NCBI RefSeq assembly: GCF_024172085.1 | Contig: NZ_JAMZDZ010000001.1 | Coordinates: 6,386,001 to 6,450,000, forward strand | Source: Hamadaea flava | GTDB taxonomy: Bacteria > Actinomycetota > Actinomycetes > Mycobacteriales > Micromonosporaceae | Direction: 5' to 3' | DNA length: 64,000 nt | In this document: positions 1 through 8,327 of the stretch, piece after piece | Numbering within the stretch: position 1 is the first letter of the stretch | Layout: each line of letters opens with the position of its first letter | Notes under the pieces: model-generated | Databases searched by the model: none | The model's input: only the letters and a program-made list of their open reading frames with translations | What the model was told of the DNA's origin: nothing | Translations under genes and position numbers: made by a program

Positions 1-1
1 T

Positions 2-25
2 CGCATCTTGAGCGAAGAGGAGTGA
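2..25 (+). CDS. gatC: 3' end of gatC (partial)
   Basis: The first bases read R-I-L-S-E-E-E-stop in a frame that ends at the TGA at 23-25. GatC proteins commonly end in a short acidic tail after an R-(V/I)-P-x-I-L type sequence, and the next gene is gatA, so this is most likely the last seven codons of the small amidotransferase subunit. The stop overlaps the GTG start of gatA in a GTGA junction, which suggests translational coupling. The rest of the gene lies outside the window. Confidence 0.6.
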   Translation, partial: RILSEEE

Positions 26-1497
26 CCGGCGTGATCAAGAAGACCGCTGCTGAGCTGGGCGCACTCATCGCCAACCGTGAGGTCTCGGCCGTCGAGGTCG
101 CCCGCGAGCACCTCGACCGCATCGCCGCCGTCGACGACCGCGTCCACGCCTTCCTCCACGTCGACACCGAGGGCGCGCTCGCCGCCGCCGCGGCGGTCGA
201 CGCCAGAATCGCCGCCGGGGAGCAGCTCGGGCCGCTGGCCGGTGTGCCGATCGCCGTCAAGGACGTGCTCGCCACGCGGGGCGTACCGACGACGGCGGGC
301 TCGAAGATCCTCGAAGGTTGGCGTCCGCCGTACGACGCGACCCTGGTCGAGCGGCTGCGGGCGGCCGGCACCGTCATGCTCGGCAAGACCAACATGGACG
401 AGTTCGCCATGGGCTCCTCGACGGAGTACTCGGCGTACGGTCCGACCTTCAACCCGTGGGACCTGGCCCGGATTCCGGGCGGATCCGGTGGTGGCTCGGC
501 GGCGGCGCTCGCGGCGTACGAGGCTCCACTGTCGATCGGCACCGACACCGGCGGCTCGATCCGGCAGCCCGGCGCTGTGACGGGCACCGTCGGCGCGAAG
601 CCCACTTACGGTGGCACCAGCCGATACGGGCTCCTCGCCTTCTCATCCTCACTGGACACGCCCGGCCCCTGTGCGCGTACCGTCGAAGACACCGCCTTGT
701 TGCACGCGGTCATCGCGGGGCACGACCCGCGGGACTCGACCTCGATCGACGCGTCGGTCCCCGACGTGGTCGGGGCCGCGCGGCTCGGGGCGACCGGCGA
801 CCTGACCGGCGTGAAGGTCGGTCTGGTCCGCGAATTCTCGGGCGAGGGCGCCGAGCCCGGCGTGATGAGTGCGTTCCGCGAGACCGTCGAGGCCCTGACC
901 AAGCTCGGCGCCGAGGTGGTCGAGGTCTCCTGCCCCAACTTCGTGTACGCGCTGCCGGCGTATTACCTGATCGCGCCGAGTGAGTGCTCCTCCAACCTGG
1001 CGCGGTACGACGGAGTGCGCTTCGGTCTGCGCGTCGGCGACGACGGCAACCGGTCGCTCGAAGAGGTCATGTCGATGACCCGCGAGGCGGGTTTTGGCCC
1101 GGAGGTCAAGCGCCGCATCATCATCGGCACGTACGCCTTGTCGTCCGGCTACTACGACGCCTACTACGGGCAGGCCCAGAAGGTGCGCACGCTCATCACC
1201 CGCGACTTCACCACGGCGTTCGAGCAGGTGGACGTGCTGGTCTCGCCGACCACGCCGTTCGTCGCGTTCGAACTGGGCTCCCGGACGTCCGACCCGTACC
1301 AGATGTACCTGGCGGACCTGTTCACCATCCCGACGAACCTCTACGGCGGCCCGGCGATCTCGGTGCCGTGCGGCCTGTCCGAGGGGCTGCCGGTCGGCTT
1401 CCAGGTGATGGCTCCGACCCTCGGCGACGACCGGATGTACCGGGTGGCCGCCGCGGTCGAGTCGGCCGTGGGCACGTTCGCGCCGCCCACGCTGTAA
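22..1497 (+). CDS. gatA: Asp/Glu-tRNA amidotransferase subunit A
   Basis: GatA is the amidase subunit of GatCAB, which converts mischarged Glu-tRNA(Gln) and/or Asp-tRNA(Asn) to the amide form. The 491-residue length is normal. The amidase-signature triad is visible: Lys80 in GVPIAVKD, the cis-serine Ser155, and the nucleophile Ser179 in [11 protein letters not shown], 24 residues apart as in the family. The usual GGSSGGSA loop reads GGSGGGSA here, so the second serine is Gly while the catalytic first serine is kept. I chose the GTG at 22 because it overlaps the gatC stop and gives the common N-terminal length; GTG 31 is an alternative with better Shine-Dalgarno spacing. gatB does not follow: recO is next. 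Confidence 0.93.
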   Translation: MTGVIKKTAAELGALIANREVSAVEVAREHLDRIAAVDDRVHAFLHVDTEGALAAAAAVDARIAAGEQLGPLAGVPIAVKDVLATRGVPTTAGSKILEGWRPPYDATLVERLRAAGTVMLGKTNMDEFAMGSSTEYSAYGPTFNPWDLARIPGGSGGGSAAALAAYEAPLSIGTDTGGSIRQPGAVTGTVGAKPTYGGTSRYGLLAFSSSLDTPGPCARTVEDTALLHAVIAGHDPRDSTSIDASVPDVVGAARLGATGDLTGVKVGLVREFSGEGAEPGVMSAFRETVEALTKLGAEVVEVSCPNFVYALPAYYLIAPSECSSNLARYDGVRFGLRVGDDGNRSLEEVMSMTREAGFGPEVKRRIIIGTYALSSGYYDAYYGQAQKVRTLITRDFTTAFEQVDVLVSPTTPFVAFELGSRTSDPYQMYLADLFTIPTNLYGGPAISVPCGLSEGLPVGFQVMAPTLGDDRMYRVAAAVESAVGTFAPPTL

Positions 1498-1547
1498 CTG
1501 CCGCCGACCCTGTAACTGTTGTCGTACGCGGGCGGGAGGATGGTCGG

Positions 1548-2303
1548 ATGCCTGGCATGCGCCGTCCTCTCCAACGCGACGACGCCATCGTGTTGCGTGT
1601 GCAGAAGCTGGGGGAGTCCGACCGGATCATCACCCTGCTGACCCGCCGGCATGGGCGGCTGCGCGCCGTGGCCCGGGGCGTACGCAAGATGACCTCGCGC
1701 TACGGCGCCCGGTTGGAACCCTTCGGCCACATCGACGTGCAGTGGGCCGAAGGGGCCGGGCTGCACACGATCTCCCAGGTCGAGGGGATCTCCCTGCTCG
1801 GCAAGCACTTCGTCGAGGACTATCCGCGCTACACCGCAGCGAGCGCGATCGCGGAGACGGCCGAGCGGTTGACCGCCGAGGAGGGCCAGCCTGCGCTGCG
1901 GCTGTTCCAGCTGACGCTGGGCGCGTTCCGGGCGCTGGCCGACGGCGAGCACTCCGGGACGCTCGTGCTCGACGCGTACCTGCTGCGGGCGATGGCGCAT
2001 GAGGGCTGGGCGCCGGTGCTCGCCGAGTGCGCCGTCTGCTCCGCTCCCGGGCCGCACCGGGCGTTCTCCGTCGCGGCCGGCGGCAGCGTGTGCAGCCAGT
2101 GCCGGCCGCCGGGTGCGGCCCATCCGAACCCCGCCACGATCGAACTCATGCTGGCCCTGCTCAACGGCGACTGGAAGATCGCCGACGCGGCCGAGGAAGC
2201 CCAGCGCCGCCAGTGCAGTGGCCTGGTCGCAGCGCACCTGCAGTGGCATATGGAACGCGCGCTACGCTCGCTTCCTCTAGTGGATCGGGGAGAGCGCACG
2301 TGA
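1548..2303 (+). CDS. recO: DNA repair protein RecO
   Basis: RecO acts with RecF and RecR to load RecA on SSB-coated gaps. The 251-residue protein has an N-terminal OB-fold segment ([19 protein letters not shown]) and a C-terminal zinc site with Cys161/Cys164 and Cys182/Cys185, the layout of Gram-positive RecO. The ATG at 1548 has GGGAGGA eight bases upstream, so the long open frame further upstream inside gatA is not used. The stop overlaps the next start by four bases (GTGA), so recO and uppS are probably cotranslated. Confidence 0.95.
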   Translation: MPGMRRPLQRDDAIVLRVQKLGESDRIITLLTRRHGRLRAVARGVRKMTSRYGARLEPFGHIDVQWAEGAGLHTISQVEGISLLGKHFVEDYPRYTAASAIAETAERLTAEEGQPALRLFQLTLGAFRALADGEHSGTLVLDAYLLRAMAHEGWAPVLAECAVCSAPGPHRAFSVAAGGSVCSQCRPPGAAHPNPATIELMLALLNGDWKIADAAEEAQRRQCSGLVAAHLQWHMERALRSLPLVDRGERT

Positions 2304-3124
2304 TCAGGAAAGTCAGCCTCGGCCGCAGGTCGGCGCCCATCGAGCCGACTCCGCATCCGTCGGGTGCCCGCCCGCCGGCGCTGCCCTCCGGAGCGCTGCC
2401 GCGCCACATCGCCGTCGTGATGGACGGCAACGGCCGTTGGGCGAAGGACCGCGGACTTCCTCGGACAGAAGGCCACAAACGGGGCGAATACTCCCTTTTC
2501 GACGCCGTCGAGGGTGCGCTGGAGATCGGCGTCCCGTTCCTGTCGGCGTACGCCTTCTCCACGGAGAACTGGAAGCGCTCGCCGGAAGAGGTGCGCTTCC
2601 TCATGGGCTTCAACCGCGACGTCATCCGGCGCCGCCGGGACCAGCTCGTCGACCTCGGCGTACGCGTCGTCTGGTCGGGTCGCCGAGGCCGGCTCTGGAA
2701 GAGCGTCATCGACGAGCTGGAGACGGCGGAGGAGATGAGCCGCCACAACTCGAAGCTGACCCTCCAGTTCTGCGTGAACTACGGCGGGCAGGCCGAGATC
2801 GCCGACGCGGCGGCCGCCATCGCCCGCGACGTCGCCGAGGGCCGGATCAGCCCGGACCGGGTGAGCGAGAAGCTGTTCGCCAAGTACCTGTACCACCCCG
2901 AGGTGCCCGACGTGGACCTCTTCCTGCGGCCGTCCGGCGAGCAGCGCACCTCCAACTTCCTGATCTGGCAGAGCGCGTACGCCGAGCTGATCTACATGGA
3001 CGTGCTCTGGCCGGACTTCGACCGCCGGCACCTGTGGCACGCCTGCGAGCTGTACGCCCAGCGCGACCGGCGGTTCGGCGGGGCGCTGCCGAACCCGGTC
3101 CCGCCGCCGCCCGCTTCCGCCTGA
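2300..3124 (+). CDS. uppS: Isoprenyl transferase (UPP synthase family)
   Basis: This is a cis-prenyltransferase that extends an allylic diphosphate with isopentenyl diphosphate to make the lipid carrier for cell-wall synthesis. The catalytic motif [11 protein letters not shown] lies at residues 39-49 with Asp42. [13 protein letters not shown] and the C-terminal [12 protein letters not shown] segment bind substrate and Mg. The length of 274 residues is normal, with a ~35-residue basic/proline N-terminal extension. The GTG start overlaps the recO stop. Actinobacteria often carry two paralogues, making short-chain or decaprenyl products; the sequence alone does not say which this is. Confidence 0.95.
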   Translation: MIRKVSLGRRSAPIEPTPHPSGARPPALPSGALPRHIAVVMDGNGRWAKDRGLPRTEGHKRGEYSLFDAVEGALEIGVPFLSAYAFSTENWKRSPEEVRFLMGFNRDVIRRRRDQLVDLGVRVVWSGRRGRLWKSVIDELETAEEMSRHNSKLTLQFCVNYGGQAEIADAAAAIARDVAEGRISPDRVSEKLFAKYLYHPEVPDVDLFLRPSGEQRTSNFLIWQSAYAELIYMDVLWPDFDRRHLWHACELYAQRDRRFGGALPNPVPPPPASA

Positions 3125-3125
3125 C

Positions 3126-3205
3126 GCGGCCCGGCTTCCTGAGCGCGGCCTGGTTTCCTGAATGCGGCCTGGCTTCCTGAGCGTGGCCTGGCTTCCTGAA
3201 CGCGG
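3126..3205 (+). repeat. 19-bp tandem repeat after uppS
   Basis: About four imperfect copies of a 19-bp unit with core GGCCTGGCTTCCTGA follow directly after the uppS stop. There is no open frame of interest across it. The rest of the 367-bp gap (3206-3379) is GC-rich and I see no gene in it. Confidence 0.75.
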
Positions 3206-3379
3206 CCTGCGTCCGCCCGACGGTGCTCGCGTCCGCCCGCCGCTGCCTTCTACCGCCTGAGGGCACCCGCCTCCGGGCGGCCGTCCGCCTCGGGCACGGC
3301 CTGTCTACCTGGGTGCGGCCGTCTTCCATCCTGGCGCGGCGTCCGCCGCCGACTCCACCCCGCGTGCTTTCGGCAAATG

Positions 3380-3467
3380 TTGATCAGGGCGCTAGGTAAG
3401 TGATCATGCCGTCCGGGACACGACACGCCGGTTGATCACGACCGTTAGTTCATGATCGCGCGGAAAG
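3380..3467 (-). repeat. Four-GATC intergenic element, copy A
   Basis: GATC occurs at 3382, 3402, 3434 and 3454, giving spacings of 20, 32 and 20 bp. Positions 3413-3467 are almost identical to the copy at 39908-39993. Read on the minus strand it starts 24 bases after the ecfT stop. Related copies are at 42502-42583 and 56765-56846. No coding potential is seen. Confidence 0.85.
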
Positions 3468-3491
3468 CCGGGGGGACGCGCGGAGGGGGAG

Positions 3492-4223
3492 TCAGCGGGC
3501 GATGACGAGGGCGGCGAGGGCGAGCGAAGCGAGCAGGAGGGCCCAGTCGGCGAGCCCGAAGGGCGAGGGCCGGGCGACGGTCCGGGGCGTACCGGAGTCG
3601 AACCCGCGAGCGTCCATGGCCTGGGCCAGCCGCGTTCCCCGGCGGATGGCCCCGACGAGCAGCCCGAACGCGGTGCCGGCGAACAGCCGTACCCACCGCA
3701 GGGGGTTGCCACCCGCGTCGATGCCTCGGGCGCGGCGGGCCATCGAGATGAGCCGCCATTCTTCGCCGAGCAGCCCGACCAGGCGGAACGCGGCCAGTGC
3801 GCCGATCGCGAAGCGGGCTGGGGCTTTGACGTGCTGGATCAGGGAGTCGGCGAGGTCGGTCGGGTCGGTGGTGGCGTACACGAGGACGGCGGGTAGGGCC
3901 AGCGCGAGCAGCCGCAGCGCGTAGCTCACCGACAGGGACAGGACCGAGGTGGTCACGAGGAACGGCCCGAAGTCCACCAGTACCGCACCCGACCGGTTGG
4001 CGGCGAACAGCGACAGCGAGATCACGACGCTCGCCGCGCCCAGCAGGGCGGGCCAGGCGCGCCGGAGCAAGCCCCAGGGCGTGAGCCCGAACAGCGGCGT
4101 GACCAGCAAGGTCAGCAGCACGATGCCGCCCAGGACGACCGCGTTCAACGTGGTCAGCGCGGCCAAGGACAGCAAGAGCGCGGCGCCGAGCTTCGCGACG
4201 GGGGCACGACGGGCCAGGATCAC
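3492..4223 (-). CDS. ykoC: ECF transporter T component (EcfT/YkoC-like)
   Basis: This 243-residue multi-spanning protein is the energy-coupling transmembrane subunit that joins the ATPase pair to the substrate-binding S component. It has about five hydrophobic segments and the two Ala-Arg-Gly coupling motifs of the family (MARRARGIDAG and AMDARGFD), which dock onto the ATPase. The GTG at 4223 overlaps the ATPase stop in a GTGA junction. It is the last gene of the ykoE-ecfA-ecfT operon under the TPP riboswitch, so hydroxymethylpyrimidine or thiamine is the likely substrate. Confidence 0.9.
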   Translation of the reverse strand: MILARRAPVAKLGAALLLSLAALTTLNAVVLGGIVLLTLLVTPLFGLTPWGLLRRAWPALLGAASVVISLSLFAANRSGAVLVDFGPFLVTTSVLSLSVSYALRLLALALPAVLVYATTDPTDLADSLIQHVKAPARFAIGALAAFRLVGLLGEEWRLISMARRARGIDAGGNPLRWVRLFAGTAFGLLVGAIRRGTRLAQAMDARGFDSGTPRTVARPSPFGLADWALLLASLALAALVIAR

Positions 4224-5545
4224 AGCGAGACCGTCCGATCGGCGAGCACGGAGACCAGCGAGGAGTCGTGGGTGACGGTCATGATCCCGTGCCCGGAGTC
4301 GCGGAGCGACGCCAGCAGCGAGACCAGCTCGATCCAGGTGCGACGATCCTGCCCGAAGGTCGGCTCGTCCAGGATCAGCAGTCGCGGTGCGGCGGCGAGC
4401 GCGGTCGCCACGCTCAGCCGCCGGGCCTGCCCGCCCGACAGCGTGAACGGGTTCGCCCGTGCCAGTTCGGCCAGGTGCAGCCGTTCCAGCAGCTCGTCGA
4501 CCCGCGCGGGCGGCGTGCCGCCGAGGGCCAGCTCGTCGCGTACGGTCGAGGTCACGAACTGGTGCTCCGGATTCTGGAACACCGATCCGATCCGCGTCGC
4601 GAGCACCTTCGCCCGCCACTTGTGCGGCTTGCCGTCCGGCGTCACCACCGCACCGGCCGCCGGTCGCAGCAGGCCACCGAGGGCCAGGGCCAGCGTCGAC
4701 TTGCCCACGCCGTTGGGGCCGGTCACGGCCACGGTTTCGCCCTCTCGAACGTGCACATCCTGGTACGCCATATGGCGTACCCGTAGCTCTTGAGTGGAGA
4801 TCAAGGCGTGACCGGGTGACGCCGAGGCGCGCTGCGCGGGGACCGGATGGCCGGGGACCCACACGCCGGCGGCGGCCAGTTCGTCGCCGAGTGGACCGGT
4901 CAGCAGCGACGGGGGCCCGTCGGCACGGACTCCGCCGCCGGGGTCGAGGACGACGACCCGGGTGATGAGCGGCAGGACTTCGTCGATCCGATGTTCGACC
5001 AGCACCACCGTGACCTCGGCCTCGACCGCCTCGCGGAGCGTTTGGCGCACTTGGGCGGCGCCCTGCGGGTCGAGGTTGGCCGTGGGTTCGTCGAGCAGCA
5101 GCAGGTCCGGCCGGGGCGCGAGGGTCCCGGCCAGGACGAGCCGCTGTTGTTCACCGCCCGAGAGCTGGTCGGTACGCCGATCGCGGTCGTACGGGAAGCC
5201 GACCTCCCGCATCACCTCGTCGACCCGGGGCCAGATCCGGTCGACGGGCCAGCCGAGGTTCTCCAGCCCGAACGCGACCTCGTCGCCGGAGCGGCGCATG
5301 ACCAGCTGCGAATGCGGGTCCTGGAAGACGATGCCGGGCCGGCCGTCGACCTTCAGGACGCCCTCCGCTTCGCCCGACGACGTCGGCAGGAGGCCGGCGA
5401 TCGCCGCGAGCAGCGTGGACTTGCCCGCCCCGGACGGGCCGAGCAGCAACACCCGTTCGCCACGGTCGATCCGCAGGTCGACGCCGCGGACCGCCCATGC
5501 GCGGCGGCCGGCGTGCCGCCACCCGTACCCGTCCAGGGTCAGCAT
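4220..5545 (-). CDS. ykoD: Fused double ABC ATPase of ECF transporter (YkoD-like)
   Basis: Two ABC ATPase domains are fused in 441 residues. The first has Walker A GPSGAGKST (36-44), signature LSGGEQQR and Walker B LLLLDEPTANLD. The second has Walker A GPNGVGKST, signature LSGGQARR and Walker B LLILDEPTFGQD. Such tandem ATPases drive ECF vitamin transporters. The ATG at 5545 overlaps the ykoE stop (ATGA) and its own stop overlaps ecfT, so all three genes are coupled. The role in thiamine-precursor uptake comes from the riboswitch and the YkoE partner. Confidence 0.93.
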   Translation of the reverse strand: MLTLDGYGWRHAGRRAWAVRGVDLRIDRGERVLLLGPSGAGKSTLLAAIAGLLPTSSGEAEGVLKVDGRPGIVFQDPHSQLVMRRSGDEVAFGLENLGWPVDRIWPRVDEVMREVGFPYDRDRRTDQLSGGEQQRLVLAGTLAPRPDLLLLDEPTANLDPQGAAQVRQTLREAVEAEVTVVLVEHRIDEVLPLITRVVVLDPGGGVRADGPPSLLTGPLGDELAAAGVWVPGHPVPAQRASASPGHALISTQELRVRHMAYQDVHVREGETVAVTGPNGVGKSTLALALGGLLRPAAGAVVTPDGKPHKWRAKVLATRIGSVFQNPEHQFVTSTVRDELALGGTPPARVDELLERLHLAELARANPFTLSGGQARRLSVATALAAAPRLLILDEPTFGQDRRTWIELVSLLASLRDSGHGIMTVTHDSSLVSVLADRTVSL

Positions 5546-6135
5546 CAGACCAGCTCGCGCGTACGCCCGGAGGGGAACGGGTCCAGCACCCCGGTGCTGG
5601 ACAGCCCCCGGGCCAGGGCGAACGAGCCCGCGCCCGCGATGAGGGCGCCGCTGGCGATCTGGATCAGGGCGTAGGTGATCTGCCACGCCGCCGACCATTC
5701 GCCGTACGAGGTGGTGGTCAGGTCGAGGACGGTCGCGGCGGCGCCGATGAGACCGCCGGTGAGCAGTGCGTTCGGCAGCCCCCAGCGCTTGTACGCGCCG
5801 ATGGCGAAGCCGAGTTCGCCGGCCGCGCCCTGGGCGAGACCGTAGTAGAGGACGGTGACGCCCCAGGCCGAGCCGAGCAGGGCCGAGATGACGGCCGCGA
5901 CCAGTTCGGCGAACAGGGCGGCACCCGGCTTGCGCACGATGAGCGGAGCGAGCACTGCGGGCAGGAACCACACGCCGGTGATGATCGCTCCGGCCGGCGG
6001 GAAGCCGGCGAAGGCGGCGCTGAACGGCCCGAACCACAGTTGGTTCCAGGCCCAGAAGACGACGCCGAAGGCGACGGCGACGACCGCGGTGACGACGATG
6101 TCTACGGTTCGCCACCGGTAAGCGGTGTTGTTCAT
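5545..6135 (-). CDS. ykoE: ECF S component, YkoE family
   Basis: This 196-residue protein has about five membrane segments and resembles YkoE, the S component predicted to bind thiamine or hydroxymethylpyrimidine in B. subtilis YkoEDC. The start ATG has AGGAG at a good distance (6145-6149). It is the first gene after the TPP riboswitch and its hairpin, so expression should fall when thiamine pyrophosphate is plentiful. Family assignment rests on overall sequence (TVDIVVTAVVAVAFGVVFW, GAYKRWGLPNALLTGG) and context. Confidence 0.9.
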   Translation of the reverse strand: MNNTAYRWRTVDIVVTAVVAVAFGVVFWAWNQLWFGPFSAAFAGFPPAGAIITGVWFLPAVLAPLIVRKPGAALFAELVAAVISALLGSAWGVTVLYYGLAQGAAGELGFAIGAYKRWGLPNALLTGGLIGAAATVLDLTTTSYGEWSAAWQITYALIQIASGALIAGAGSFALARGLSSTGVLDPFPSGRTRELV

Positions 6136-6176
6136 GGACGACTCCTAGTTCGAGGGGGGAACCAGGAGAAGACGCA

Positions 6177-6219
6177 CGCCATGCCTTCAGGATCCCAAGG
6201 AGGGATTGATGGCATGGCG
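6177..6219 (-). terminator. Hairpin between TPP riboswitch and ykoE
   Basis: CGCCATGCC (6177-6185) pairs perfectly with GGCATGGCG (6211-6219), and an inner ATCCC/GGGAT stem extends it. It sits between the aptamer and ykoE, so it may be the expression platform acting as a regulated terminator. There is no strong U-tract, so the mechanism is inferred. Confidence 0.6.
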
Positions 6220-6238
6220 CAAACGATGAGGTGAAGAC

Positions 6239-6362
6239 CGAACTCCCTACGCTGGCATCGGCGGCCCTCCCCAGGGCGACGCCTTGTCCAGATCAGGTTC
6301 GAGGGTCTGCGGCCGCCTTGTCTGCCAAAGCGGGACGCACTCTCAGCGCTGTGCGCTCCCCT
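6239..6362 (-). promoter_or_regulatory. TPP riboswitch (THI element)
   Basis: The minus strand carries the conserved thiamine-pyrophosphate aptamer blocks in order: GGGGAGCGC followed by GCGCTGAGA near 6337-6361, then the ACCCTCGAACCTGATCTGG block (6289-6307), then CCAGCGTAGGGA (6242-6253). It is directly upstream of ykoE on the same strand. Confidence 0.95.
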
Positions 6363-6427
6363 GTCCGTCTGATATTCAGTTGTGCCGGGTAGGTTACACC
6401 CTGTCCCGGCCGGTAGCGTACGGGTTC

Positions 6428-7438
6428 GTGACGACCGTCTCCCCGACCCGGCCCCGGCCGGCCGAAGAAGCGCCGGACGGACCGCGACGATGGCGGGTCG
6501 GCTCAGTCGAGGTGCTCGCCGTCCTCCTCGTCCTCCTGGTCCTGTTCCGTACGCAGGTCGCCGACCTGATCAACGGGCCCCGGATCAGCACCTGGACGAC
6601 GGTCTTCGTCTCCGTGATGGTGCAGGCGACCCCGTTCCTGGTCTTCGGGGTGGTCCTCTCGGCCGTGATCGCGGTGTTCGTGCCCCGGAGCTTCTGGGCG
6701 AAGGCGTTGCCGAAGCACCCCGCGCTGGCGGTGCCGGTAGCCAGCTGTGCTGGGGTGGTGCTCCCGGGCTGTGAGTGCGGCTCCGTGCCGATCGCGGGCT
6801 CCCTGATGCGCCGCGGGGTCACCCCGGCCGCGGCGCTGGCCTTCCTGCTGGCCGCCCCGGCGGTCAACCCGATCGTGCTCACCGCGACGGCGGTCGCGTT
6901 CCCCGGCCGGCCGCAGATGGTCGTCCTCCGGGCGATCGGCAGCTTGATCGTGGCGACCGGGATGGGCTGGCTCTGGCTGCGGCTCGGCAAGGCGGACTGG
7001 ATCAAGCTGCCGCACCGGCCCGAACTCGACGACCTGTCGAAGTCGCGGGCGTTCTGGGCGTCCTGCCGCCACGACATCATCCACGCGGGCGGCTTCCTCG
7101 CGCTCGGTGCGGGCGCGGCCGCCACGATCAACGTGCTCGTGCCGGAGAAGTGGCTGCTGGCGGTCGCGCAGCGGCCGGTGCTGAGCGTACTGGCGTTGGC
7201 GGTGCTGGCCGTGCTGCTGTCGATCTGCTCGGAGGCGGACGCCTTCGTCGCCGCGTCGCTGTCGCAGTTCTCGCTCACCGCCCGGCTGGCGTTCCTCCTG
7301 GTGGGGCCGATGGTCGACCTCAAGCTGATCTCGATGCAGGCCGGCGTCTTCGGGCGCCGGTTCGCCACCCGGTTCGCCCCGGCCACCTTCGTGATGGCGA
7401 CCGGGGTGGCCGGCCTCCTGGGGGTGGTCTTCCTGTGA
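6428..7438 (+). CDS. DUF318/YraQ-type permease
   Basis: This 336-residue membrane protein has about eight hydrophobic segments and the family's cysteine motif PGCECGSVPIAGSLMRRG, plus AFLLAAPAVNPIVL. DUF318 (ArsP/YraQ/SO_0444) permeases are known or proposed exporters of metal or metalloid compounds; the substrate here is unknown. GTG 6428 was chosen because residues upstream of it are not family-like; the Shine-Dalgarno is weak. The stop overlaps the next gene (GTGA), and the pairing with a TIGR03943 protein matches B. subtilis YcgR/YcgQ. Confidence 0.85.
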   Translation: MTTVSPTRPRPAEEAPDGPRRWRVGSVEVLAVLLVLLVLFRTQVADLINGPRISTWTTVFVSVMVQATPFLVFGVVLSAVIAVFVPRSFWAKALPKHPALAVPVASCAGVVLPGCECGSVPIAGSLMRRGVTPAAALAFLLAAPAVNPIVLTATAVAFPGRPQMVVLRAIGSLIVATGMGWLWLRLGKADWIKLPHRPELDDLSKSRAFWASCRHDIIHAGGFLALGAGAAATINVLVPEKWLLAVAQRPVLSVLALAVLAVLLSICSEADAFVAASLSQFSLTARLAFLLVGPMVDLKLISMQAGVFGRRFATRFAPATFVMATGVAGLLGVVFL

Positions 7439-8166
7439 ACCGGCAGGCGCAATCCGTCATCATGCTGCTGCTCGGCGGGGCAGTCCTCAAGATCAGCCTC
7501 GGCGACCTCTATCTCCGCTATGTCAAGGAGGGGCTGCGGCCGTTCCTCATCCTCTCCGGCGTGCTGCTGGTAGCCGCGGCGGTCATGACGTTGTGGCACG
7601 AGTACCGCTCGGCGGAAGTCGGGGAGGACGAGTCCGAGAACCATGATCGCGGGCACGCGCACGCGCACGGCGGGCCCCTCGTCGGCTGGCTGATCATCGC
7701 CCCGGTGCTGGGCCTGCTGCTCGTCGCGCCGCCCGCGATGGGGGCGTACGCCGCCGGCCAGTCCGGTACGGCACTGTCCACCGCGGCCGAGTCGGACTAT
7801 CCGCCGTTGCCGCCGGGCGACGTCGTGCCGATCACCGTCCTCGACTACGCCTCCCGGGCCGTCTTCGACAAGGGCGTGTCCCTCGGCGACCGCAAGGTGA
7901 AGCTCGTGGGCTTCCTCGTCACCAGCACGGACGGCCAACAGGTGCTCGGCCGCATGATCCTGTCGTGCTGTGCCGCCGACGCCCGCCCGATCAAGGTCGC
8001 CTTCGCCGGTCAGGGCCCGACCGGGATGGCCGACGACGCCTGGGTGGAGATTGTCGGCACCTACACCGACCGGACCATGCGGGACGCGGTCAACGACGAG
8101 ATCATCCCGTTCATCGTGGTGACCTCGTGGCGTCCGGTCGACCCGCCCAAACAGCAGTACGAGTAG
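7435..8166 (+). CDS. TIGR03943-family membrane protein
   Basis: The 243-residue protein starts with two membrane segments, then a histidine-rich loop (HDRGHAHAHGG, around residue 70), a third hydrophobic segment and a ~150-residue soluble C-terminal domain with a Cys-Cys pair (ILSCCAADARPIKV). Proteins of this family accompany DUF318 permeases. The start overlaps the permease stop, so the two are coupled and likely form one transporter. The histidine loop suggests metal contact; the actual substrate is not shown. Confidence 0.82.
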   Translation: MNRQAQSVIMLLLGGAVLKISLGDLYLRYVKEGLRPFLILSGVLLVAAAVMTLWHEYRSAEVGEDESENHDRGHAHAHGGPLVGWLIIAPVLGLLLVAPPAMGAYAAGQSGTALSTAAESDYPPLPPGDVVPITVLDYASRAVFDKGVSLGDRKVKLVGFLVTSTDGQQVLGRMILSCCAADARPIKVAFAGQGPTGMADDAWVEIVGTYTDRTMRDAVNDEIIPFIVVTSWRPVDPPKQQYE

Positions 8167-8175
8167 CCCCATTCC

Positions 8176-8238
8176 CTGCAGATCACGGTTATGCAGGCAT
8201 CCGATGCCGCAGGAGGCATGCATAACCGTGATCCGCAG
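8176..8238. repeat. GATC-framed hairpin, family 1, copy 1
   Basis: Arms 8176-8195 and 8219-8238 pair over 20 bp with one mismatch (core ATCACGGTTATGCA). The outer GATC sites are at 8181 and 8230, 49 bp apart. It starts 10 bases after the stop of the TIGR03943 gene. Other copies are at 24681, 31665 and 37120. Confidence 0.88.
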
Positions 8239-8327
8239 GAGTTAACAGACACCTACCGGCGGGTAAGACTGGGCAGTAACGTATAGGGCGACACCACTTG
8301 ATCCCGTCCCACCGGGGGTGTACGCGA

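Noticed and set aside
2-25. Upstream gene being something other than gatC
   Set aside because: Only seven codons are visible, but the acidic end and the overlap with gatA fit gatC best. It is kept as a moderate-confidence call.
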